The notes under the pieces: model-generated
Seen by the model: only the letters and a program-made list of their open reading frames with translations
Told to the model about the DNA's origin: nothing
The model's database searches: none
Assembly: GCF_000955905.1 (NCBI RefSeq)
Contig: NZ_CP011097.1
Coordinates: 383,957 to 447,956 of the forward strand
Direction of reading: 5' to 3'
DNA from: Candidatus Nitrosotenuis cloacae
GTDB lineage: Archaea; Thermoproteota; Nitrososphaeria; Nitrososphaerales; Nitrosopumilaceae
DNA: 64,000 nt
Part shown: piece after piece, positions 57,511 to 64,000 of the stretch
How the letters are laid out: each line of letters begins with the position of its first letter
Position numbering within the stretch: the first letter of the stretch is position 1
Position numbers and translations under genes: made by a program

Positions 57511-58295
57511 AATTGTGCTTCCTCTAGTGCTTTGGCACAAGAGCAGCCACGATGTTCTGGAATTGAGTCTGGAATCGATGTGAGCAGTCTTTTTGTATTT
57601 TCTACATTTTTGTGCAGAGTCTCAATTACCTCTTTTGCGGTAACTGGTTTTTCTGCCCAAACATCATAATCTGTTACAGTGGAAATTGATGCATAGCACA
57701 TTTGTGCCTCTCTTGCTAGCTGGCACTCTGGGACTAGTGTCATACCAATAATGTCCGCACCAGTTGATTTGTAGAATCTTGATTCTGCCTTTGTTGAGAA
57801 TCTGGGACCTTCAATGCAGACATAGGTGCAGTTTTTGTGCACATTGATGTTTTGCGTTTTCGCTGCCGCCAATATTGCTGATTGTAATTCGGGACAGAAT
57901 GGATCTGCAACGGAAATGTGAATCACTTTACCCTCATCAGAAAATGTTCCCTTGCGTGATTTTGTAAAATCAATAAACTGGGTTGGCAAAACAAAATGTC
58001 CCGGAGCTAGTTCTTCTTTGAGGCTGCCTACCGCAGATGGCGCAATGATTCTTTTTATGCCCATTTCCTTGAATGCCCAAATGTTTGCTCTATAGTTGAT
58101 TAGGTGTGGCGGTATGGTGTGCTTTTTTCCATGTCGTGGCATGAATGCAACTTTTTTTCCTTTAAAGATTCCAACTGTTATAGAATCAGATGGCTTGCCG
58201 TATGGCGTGTCTATTGTTACTTCCTTTGCCTCAGTCAAAAGACCAGAATCATAAATTCCAGTTCCTCCAAAGATCCCAATGTCTGCTTGTTCCAC
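57507..58295 (-). CDS. mtnP: S-methyl-5'-thioadenosine phosphorylase
   Basis: Splits methylthioadenosine into adenine and methylthioribose-1-phosphate. The 262-residue trimeric MTAP-type enzyme has [32 protein letters not shown] (phosphate and substrate site), [14 protein letters not shown] and TDYDVWAE with the catalytic Asp. The stop of apt overlaps this start by 1 bp. Adenine released here would be salvaged by Apt, so the pair makes metabolic sense. Confidence 0.96.
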   Translation of the reverse strand: MEQADIGIFGGTGIYDSGLLTEAKEVTIDTPYGKPSDSITVGIFKGKKVAFMPRHGKKHTIPPHLINYRANIWAFKEMGIKRIIAPSAVGSLKEELAPGHFVLPTQFIDFTKSRKGTFSDEGKVIHISVADPFCPELQSAILAAAKTQNINVHKNCTYVCIEGPRFSTKAESRFYKSTGADIIGMTLVPECQLAREAQMCYASISTVTDYDVWAEKPVTAKEVIETLHKNVENTKRLLTSIPDSIPEHRGCSCAKALEEAQF

Positions 58296-58807
58296 TAGTA
58301 TCTCACCAAGGACTCTGTTCTGTATTTTGATATCTTCTTGATTCCATTCAATTCTGTTAATTCTACTACAAATGCAAATCCGGTTACTGCTCCGCCAATG
58401 CGCTCAATTAATTCGGCTGCTGCCTTTGCCGTGCCTCCGGTTGCTAGTAGATCGTCACAAATCACCACTTTTTGATCCTTGTTGATTGCGTTTTTTTGAA
58501 TTTCCATTGTTGCCTTGCCATATTCTATGGTATATGATCTTTTTACTGTAACACCTGGAAGCTTTCCTTGTTTTCTAATCATTATCATGCCCTTGTTGTA
58601 TCGTAGTGCCATTGCACATGCAATTGGAAAGCCACGGGACTCGATTCCGGCAAAAATATCAACATCGTTTATGTGATATCGTTTTGCGAATTCATCCACA
58701 CAATGCGTCATTGCTGATGGGTTTTTTAAAATCGGACTAATGTCTCTGAATAAGATTCCTTTTTTTGGAAAGTCTGGATATTCTGTGATGATGTTTTGTA
58801 GATTCAC
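58295..58807 (-). CDS. apt: adenine phosphoribosyltransferase
   Basis: Converts adenine and PRPP to AMP. The 170-residue type I phosphoribosyltransferase has [15 protein letters not shown] at the N terminus, [15 protein letters not shown], and the PRPP loop [17 protein letters not shown] near 111-127. It is directly coupled with mtnP, forming an adenine-salvage operon. Confidence 0.96.
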   Translation of the reverse strand: MNLQNIITEYPDFPKKGILFRDISPILKNPSAMTHCVDEFAKRYHINDVDIFAGIESRGFPIACAMALRYNKGMIMIRKQGKLPGVTVKRSYTIEYGKATMEIQKNAINKDQKVVICDDLLATGGTAKAAAELIERIGGAVTGFAFVVELTELNGIKKISKYRTESLVRY

Positions 58808-58856
58808 AAATTTGTGGGTTTGGCAGAGTAATAAAAAGGGTTCCTAGCTTTTTGTT

Positions 58857-60971
58857 CTACTGCAAATCAAATGTGGTCTCTGCAGTTTCTCCACCAACTG
58901 TTGCCTTTATGTTGTATTTACCAGGCTCCATTCCTGATGGAACAGGCCACAATGTCTGGAAGCTTCCCTCCTTGGTTGAGCTCATTGTAAGGTCTGTTAT
59001 CTCATTGTTCTTTGAATCAAGAATCTTGATTACTACTGTCTGTGTCTTTCCTCCACCAGTACCGATTATTGTCATGTAGTCCCCACTGCGGTATGCTGTG
59101 GTCTTGTCTGTCTTTACTGAGAATGTTTTTGTTATTGTACCTGATACAGTGAACTTTGCATCTGCGCTGTTTGATCCGCTCTTTGCCTTTATCACCCATG
59201 GACCTTGCTTTGCATCACTTGGAACTCGGAATGTTCCCTCGGAGAACTTGCCTTCTTTGTCCGAGAAGATGTCTTTTTTCTTGAGTACCTTTCCATCAGG
59301 ATCTAACATTTCCAAACTTAGTAGTACGTTTACATTGGTAGAACCTAACACCAGAACGCTGTCGCCTGGAAGATATTCTTGTTTTGTTGCTTGCATCAAG
59401 ATTGGACCCGATGATTGCTGTAATCCAACTGAGAAGACTAACTGGGCCTCAGACTTGGTATGTTTTATGACTGCGGTGTATACGCCTGACTTGTATCCAT
59501 CCAGTACCAAGTCGTGAACCTTGCTACCATCAAGACCTAGTGTAACTGTCTCTGTCAGCTTGACTTTGTCACCGGGATCAATAATTAGAATGGAAATGTT
59601 TGCCTTGGCTGGACCCTCAATTGTTATCTTTGCAGTCTCTGATGATGCATAGTTTAGCTTGTCAAACTTGGCAATGATTTGCGGGCTGGGCAACTCACCA
59701 AGACCGACTCGAACTATCTCGGTTTCGCTCCCCTGGGTTGCAATCACCGCATAGGTTCCCTTGGTGGACGTGGCCGCAGTCTGATATTCGAAGCTTATCA
59801 CGCCAGTCGAGTCAAGCTCTAATATGTCAGAGAAGATCTCCTTTCCAATTGGATCATTAATCACAACTTGTAGTGATTGGTCTGGCTTGGCAGTACCATT
59901 AAAGACGAATTTGTCGCCTGGGTTGTATTTTGTAGCAGATGAGCTTATGTTGATTGTTTTTGATATAGAGACACTAAATGATCTTGTGATTGTGTCCAAT
60001 CCGTCACTGAACTCGACTTGCCTTGTTCCAAGTGGTGCATCAAGTGGGACGACTGTTTCATGTGACCAATTTCCCTGATTATCAACTGGGACGACTGCTT
60101 CATACAATTTAACTCCTGTTGGATCTTTGGCAGTGATCTTAATTGATGATCCTGGTTTACCTGTTCCTTTTGCTGAGATCTTCTCTCCTGGTTCTGCTAT
60201 TGAGGTACCCTGATCAACTGTGAGTTTTTTGGTGTTTTGTGGGGCAGCTACTTGCTCTGCTTGTGTGATTCTAATGCTGATTGTCTTTTTGTTTCCTTGA
60301 TTGTCAACTAGAGAAAACTCGACTCTGTCTGCTTGCTTTGTGATTGGAATTTTGGCAGTTCCGCTTACATGGCCTTTCTCGTCTGTTTGAATGTCTTCTA
60401 GTGGCTGATCATCGATTGTAAACTTGAATACTGTCTTTGGCGGGAATCCATCACCTACAATTCTTACCGTATCGCCTGTCTTTGGTGATTCTGGAATTAC
60501 TCTGAATGTTGCACCGTCCATCTTTGGTGTTGGTATGACGGTGTTGTCTTGTGGTGGAGGTGGTGGAGGAGCTGATGTTTGGCCTGGCAGTACCTTTCCT
60601 ACGGCAAGCTCGTTTCCTGTAGCATCTACTGTTTTCCAGTTTATGCCAGGACCTTCTACCTCGGTTTTAATTCCAAACTTGACGGACTCGCCAGAGTTTA
60701 GTGGATCACTGGTGGAAAAAACCAGCACTCCTTGTGGTGTCTTGGTTCCAGTCCAGCCCTTTTCTGATTTGAATGACTTGAACTCACCCGAGTCCTTTCC
60801 AAGCCACATTCGCACCGTTTGGATCTCAGATGCGTCATTGTTTGTAAACTCAACTAGGGTTGTTTTCTCAAAGTTTGTGCTTTTTGCACTTGTTTCAGCG
60901 CTTGCAATGCCTGATATTGAAAATATGGAAACGGCAAAAATTCCAAGAATCATTAATGTGGAGTAATTCAC
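58857..60971 (-). CDS. large exported Ig-repeat surface protein
   Basis: The 704-residue protein has a signal peptide (about residues 1-25, ending ASA) and a Pro-rich hinge (APPPPPPQDN) near residue 134. Six or more beta-sandwich repeats of about 90 residues each follow, marked by phrases such as PGDTVxI, GKPGSSIKI, PDQSLQVVI and PSGMEPGKYNIKATVGG. The repeats resemble macroglobulin MG2/Ig-like modules. No C-terminal anchor or LPXTG-type signal is present. It probably forms part of the cell surface or a biofilm matrix. Confidence 0.88.
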   Translation of the reverse strand: MNYSTLMILGIFAVSIFSISGIASAETSAKSTNFEKTTLVEFTNNDASEIQTVRMWLGKDSGEFKSFKSEKGWTGTKTPQGVLVFSTSDPLNSGESVKFGIKTEVEGPGINWKTVDATGNELAVGKVLPGQTSAPPPPPPQDNTVIPTPKMDGATFRVIPESPKTGDTVRIVGDGFPPKTVFKFTIDDQPLEDIQTDEKGHVSGTAKIPITKQADRVEFSLVDNQGNKKTISIRITQAEQVAAPQNTKKLTVDQGTSIAEPGEKISAKGTGKPGSSIKITAKDPTGVKLYEAVVPVDNQGNWSHETVVPLDAPLGTRQVEFSDGLDTITRSFSVSISKTINISSSATKYNPGDKFVFNGTAKPDQSLQVVINDPIGKEIFSDILELDSTGVISFEYQTAATSTKGTYAVIATQGSETEIVRVGLGELPSPQIIAKFDKLNYASSETAKITIEGPAKANISILIIDPGDKVKLTETVTLGLDGSKVHDLVLDGYKSGVYTAVIKHTKSEAQLVFSVGLQQSSGPILMQATKQEYLPGDSVLVLGSTNVNVLLSLEMLDPDGKVLKKKDIFSDKEGKFSEGTFRVPSDAKQGPWVIKAKSGSNSADAKFTVSGTITKTFSVKTDKTTAYRSGDYMTIIGTGGGKTQTVVIKILDSKNNEITDLTMSSTKEGSFQTLWPVPSGMEPGKYNIKATVGGETAETTFDLQ

Positions 60972-61056
60972 GTTCTATCTACCTGATTTCACAAATATTG
61001 TTTATTTACTCTTTTTGAGCGTTGGTGATAACTCGTGCGTAAAATACTTTAAACAG

Positions 61057-63144
61057 CTATCGTGGCTTGCTTCGCTGAAACTTGGTCAGACCCACATGTG
61101 CTGTAAGGTTTTGGTGCTGTCTGATTCGTTCTGCCATCAATCTGAATAATCCTCGGAATTGGTCCTTGGTCTTGTCTGATAAGAATTCGGCCTCCTTTAG
61201 TGCGATTTTTTCGCAAATATATCTTGCAATCTCTTCTATATCAAAATCATTCCAGCCATCGTCTCTGTGTTCATACCAAATGTCTCGCAGCGAATCGATG
61301 ATTCCTTTTCTGTTTCTTGCAAGAACTTCTTCTTTGGATAGGTTTCGGAATCCCTCCTTTCTCAGCTTGATTTCATAAGTCTGGTTTACTGCATGAAGAT
61401 AGTCCTCTGTTAGTATGAGATCTTCAATTGACTCGATTGATTTTCCTCCTTGCTCTAGGTAAATGATTTGCATGTCGGTAAACTCGTTTGCCTTTAGTTG
61501 CTCGGCTATTTTCTTTGATTCTAGCGTATTATCCAATATGACAAAGACATTGTGACCGTGGTTCCTATAGAAGATGGCAAGTGGAAGTGTCGAGTTTTTG
61601 CTGTATGATGCAACCACATTTAGTGGATTCATGGAGATGTTTGGATCTTCTAGGAACTTGTCAAATGAATTAAGATACATTGCATCCGACATTGTCTCTA
61701 CTATTATGACTGGCCTCGAGTTTGTTCCAATTTCCCTGTCTACGATTGACTCTACCAATCCCCTTGATAGTCCATACAAAATTGGAATCAGCGTTGCATC
61801 ATCTGCATTCCAGTAATCATAATGTATTCTGGAGAGGTGCTTGCGCTTGTCAAGCTCTACCACGAGAAGATTTCCTGGAGTATAGTCAAATATCATAAAT
61901 GGCGAGTGTGTTGCGTACAAGACTTGGTTGGAGCCTGCCAGATTTTTTAGCAGATCCGAGATTCCCATTTGCTGTGCTGGATGAAGATTCCTTGCAGGCT
62001 CATCCAACAGTAGGATTGCTTCTTTTAGCTCCGCTCGTTGTGTTTCTGCTGCAAAGTTTACAATAAATGAAAATGTCCACTTGAATCCCTCTGCACGTCT
62101 GCTCAAGAGTCCAGTGTTGGTTACTGTTCCATCTCGGTGCACATCAGAAATTACTACACTCATTATGTTTCCAGGATTATATCTCAAGTCCACATGGATT
62201 GGGTCACCCTTCCACGCTGGATTTAGTCTGTCGGTGAGTCGTCTGCTTGCGCTGTTTAGCAGCTTGATTAGTTTTGGTGGACTGTTTTTGTATTCTTCTA
62301 GCTTCTCAGTGTCAAGTTCTGCCAGATAAAACAAATTTCTGACAGTCTCTGCTTTGTCAAACTCTTCATAGTCTATGCCTTCTGGTCGCTGCACCTCCTT
62401 GAGGTATTCATCCAGATTGATGTTGCCATAGATCTTTTTGTAATCGGAAAAGTACACAAATCTTGGATGCAAGTGCTCCAAGATGAAATTCTCAAGCGCT
62501 GTCTTTTCTGTTGCTCCAACTAACAGCTCATCGTATGTCTTCTCTCGCTCTTGGTAGAATCTTGCCCACTCTGCCAAAATATGGTGCTCATCTGATGCAA
62601 GCATGTTCAGTGAATTATTAAAGACTGTCATCTCGCTGAGGAACTCGTCTTTACTTTTTGGTGGCGGCCCCTCAAAGAACTTGGTGTCAAACTGGATTCG
62701 AATGTGGTTTGGAACCGTAGAGACAAAGTTTAGGATCTTTTCAGCATAATTCTCCCAAGAGTTTAGCGCCCTGTCCTTTTCCTCGCTTAGCTTTACTGAA
62801 CCAAAGTCATATTGGACTTGGACATACTTGTTTGATCTAAAAATTCGTACATTGTTAATTTCCGGTAAATGCGGGAATCTCTCCTTTATTATCTTGGTTT
62901 CCTTTGGAGTTAGCTGAAAATCGCCCTCGACTAGGGTTACTTCTGATTTTAGCTCCTCGGTCATCTCATCACACAAGTCAAGCTCTGAGACCCGCTCTTC
63001 CTTGTTTAGAAGGGTTAGCGCTTGCAGTATGGTGGTCTTGCCGCTCTCGTTTCTTCCAACAAATGCAGCTAGGTCTCCAACTTTGATTTCGCCAGAATCA
63101 TGAATGCATCGATATGCACGCACTCGGAATTTTCTTAATCGCAT
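61057..63144 (-). CDS. OLD-family ATPase-nuclease (AAA-ATPase plus TOPRIM)
   Basis: The 695-residue protein begins with an SMC/RecF-like ATPase: Walker A GRNESGKTT at residues 30-38, long helices, and Walker B AILLLDEPARNLHP with the D-loop and switch His in LYATHSPFM. The C-terminal part is a TOPRIM nuclease domain of the OLD kind, with VETMSDAMYL as the acidic first motif and VILDNT as the second. OLD proteins act in phage defence (class 1 lone genes, or with UvrD-like GajB in Gabija). No helicase gene is beside it, so it is class 1-like. The protein could also serve DNA repair. Confidence 0.88.
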   Translation of the reverse strand: MRLRKFRVRAYRCIHDSGEIKVGDLAAFVGRNESGKTTILQALTLLNKEERVSELDLCDEMTEELKSEVTLVEGDFQLTPKETKIIKERFPHLPEINNVRIFRSNKYVQVQYDFGSVKLSEEKDRALNSWENYAEKILNFVSTVPNHIRIQFDTKFFEGPPPKSKDEFLSEMTVFNNSLNMLASDEHHILAEWARFYQEREKTYDELLVGATEKTALENFILEHLHPRFVYFSDYKKIYGNINLDEYLKEVQRPEGIDYEEFDKAETVRNLFYLAELDTEKLEEYKNSPPKLIKLLNSASRRLTDRLNPAWKGDPIHVDLRYNPGNIMSVVISDVHRDGTVTNTGLLSRRAEGFKWTFSFIVNFAAETQRAELKEAILLLDEPARNLHPAQQMGISDLLKNLAGSNQVLYATHSPFMIFDYTPGNLLVVELDKRKHLSRIHYDYWNADDATLIPILYGLSRGLVESIVDREIGTNSRPVIIVETMSDAMYLNSFDKFLEDPNISMNPLNVVASYSKNSTLPLAIFYRNHGHNVFVILDNTLESKKIAEQLKANEFTDMQIIYLEQGGKSIESIEDLILTEDYLHAVNQTYEIKLRKEGFRNLSKEEVLARNRKGIIDSLRDIWYEHRDDGWNDFDIEEIARYICEKIALKEAEFLSDKTKDQFRGLFRLMAERIRQHQNLTAHVGLTKFQRSKPR

Positions 63145-63244
63145 CTAGCGCCCATTTGGGTGGCAACGATTTAACTTATTCGACATTGTCATACGCACAG
63201 ATTTTGCTATAGATATAAAAACACAAGACGCCAAGAAAAATTAA

Positions 63245-63682
63245 ATGGCATCAAAAGGCATTGCACTTTTTGTAATTCCAATAATCTTCTCGTTTGTATA
63301 TGGTGGATTGGTTCTTGGCTCTGCAATGCAAGGACCTAGAGTAGATTCCATGACAACACACCAGTCCAGCACACTGGAGATTTTAGATCTGCAAGGATCA
63401 TATGCAAGTGGTGAGCGAGTCGGCGTTCAGATATCCGTTAGTGATGCATCATATGATTGCGGTGATCTGTACATTACGGTGTATGATGTTGCCGGAGGAG
63501 CAAAAAAGGCAGTCAAACAAGGTGCATTCTTTGATCAATGTTATGGAACATCTGGGACATTACCAATCTCTGAAAAATTTTCAGAAAACTTTGATGCAGG
63601 ACAATACTCACTAGAGGCACAATTATTTGATAAAACCGGGGACAAGTTTTTGAGTGCGACTCAGAAATTTAGTGTCCAATAA
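63245..63682 (+). CDS. exported or membrane-anchored hypothetical protein
   Basis: The 145-residue protein has an N-terminal hydrophobic segment (about 6-26) and an extracytoplasmic beta-rich domain (EILDLQGSYASGERVGVQISV...). Two cysteines, in SYDCGD and DQCYG, could form a disulfide. A TATA-like GATATAAAAA lies about 30 nt upstream of the ATG. It resembles a single Ig-like module. Function unknown. Confidence 0.82.
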   Translation: MASKGIALFVIPIIFSFVYGGLVLGSAMQGPRVDSMTTHQSSTLEILDLQGSYASGERVGVQISVSDASYDCGDLYITVYDVAGGAKKAVKQGAFFDQCYGTSGTLPISEKFSENFDAGQYSLEAQLFDKTGDKFLSATQKFSVQ

Positions 63683-63728
63683 TGCGATGTTATATATTGC
63701 AAACATAGTAAAACACACGTGATTTATC

Positions 63729-64000
63729 ATGGCAAAAAAAGCTGCTGAAAAAGATTCTAAAAAAGACAAGAAAAAAGAAGACAAAAAGGCAGCAAAGGAA
63801 AAGCCAACCAAAGCAGACAAAAAGACACCCAAAGTCGACAAAAAGCCAACCAAAGCAGACAAGAAAGCAAGCAAAGAAGACAAGGCAAAGGAAAAAGCCG
63901 ACAAAAAGGCAGCAGCAAAGGAAGAAAAAAGGAAAAAGAAGGAAGAGGAATCAGAAAGAACACTAGAAGAACAATTAGAAGAAGAACTAACCGATGAGGA
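63729..64000 (+). CDS. lysine/alanine-rich N terminus of a protein running off the window
   Basis: ATG 63729 opens a frame that continues past the end. The visible 90 residues are extremely Lys-rich (MAKKAAEKDSKKDKKKEDKK), with repeats of AKADKK-type units up to about residue 60, then an acidic stretch (EEESERTLEEQLEEELTD). Such low-complexity tails are found on archaeal ribosomal or chromatin-related proteins. The domain that would identify it lies outside. A TATA-like GTTATATATTG near 63689 is about 35 nt upstream. Confidence 0.75.
   Translation, partial: MAKKAAEKDSKKDKKKEDKKAAKEKPTKADKKTPKVDKKPTKADKKASKEDKAKEKADKKAAAKEEKRKKKEEESERTLEEQLEEELTDE

Noticed and set aside
63729-64000. Lysine-rich frame as low-complexity non-coding DNA
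   Set aside because: A proper ATG and a steady codon pattern switching from Lys-rich to acidic indicate a real gene that continues outside the window.
1-64000. CRISPR arrays, rRNA genes, intact insertion sequences or prophage
   Set aside because: No regularly spaced repeats, rRNA motifs, complete transposase or phage structural genes were found on reading both strands.

Overview
The window comes from an ammonia-oxidising archaeon of the Thaumarchaeota (Nitrososphaerota), most like the Nitrosopumilales. The decisive evidence is a complete ammonia monooxygenase locus in the order amoB, amoC, amoX, amoA (935-3574), with archaeal-type subunits. Supporting evidence includes thaumarchaeal-style information genes (TopoVI A/B, aIF2-beta, aIF1A, Rio1, histone, PDCD5, S17e, RtcB), intron-containing tRNAs, many TTG/GTG starts, and TATA boxes placed 25-28 nt upstream of start codons (leaderless transcription). 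Base composition looks moderate, so a Nitrosotenuis- or Nitrosarchaeum-like genome is possible. The genus cannot be fixed from sequence inspection alone.

Layout. 1-3600: amo locus with two flanking membrane-protein genes; amoB is divergent from amoC-amoX-amoA. 3700-7900: a small accessory patch with an orphan Dam-type methylase, a transposase remnant, an unknown membrane gene under a repeat-rich promoter, a B12-domain-like regulator, a thioredoxin-like protein and four tRNAs. 7970-17100: secreted protein, CoaD, TrpRS/PheRS with a shared divergent TATA box, a structured intergenic region that looks like a tandem H/ACA guide RNA, EVE and Lrp-ligand-domain proteins. 17286-33832: aconitase, a tRNA-Trp gene with two introns, an NnrS-like protein, PLP synthase (PdxS/PdxT), ValRS, a nuclease-QueD fusion, pterin dehydratase, PurB, RtcB ligase, S11, ThiL and a phosphohexomutase. 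33877-43124: many small membrane, zinc-ribbon and winged-helix proteins, an AIPR-family defence gene, cupredoxin, histone, TatD, and an operon joining S17e to a ubiquitin-like/Cgi121 (KEOPS) fusion. 43202-58807: PurA, PyrF, Nudix, UppS with no standard start codon, DUF373, the translation/topoisomerase operon, a membrane Hsp20-like protein, a histidine kinase, MtnP and Apt. 58857-64000: a large Ig-repeat surface protein, an OLD-family ATPase-nuclease, and small exported or lysine-rich proteins.

Several genes connect functionally. RtcB is expected to ligate exons of intron-bearing tRNAs such as Leu, Ile and Trp here. PurA, PurB, Apt and MtnP cover adenylate synthesis and salvage. The THUMP protein, KEOPS fusion and possible H/ACA RNA all concern RNA modification. 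AIPR and OLD proteins, plus perhaps Dam, form a scattered defence/DNA-modification layer. The most unusual items are the ubiquitin-like/Cgi121 fusion, the candidate tandem H/ACA RNA, non-canonical tRNA introns, uppS lacking a standard start, and TATA boxes shared by divergent leaderless genes.
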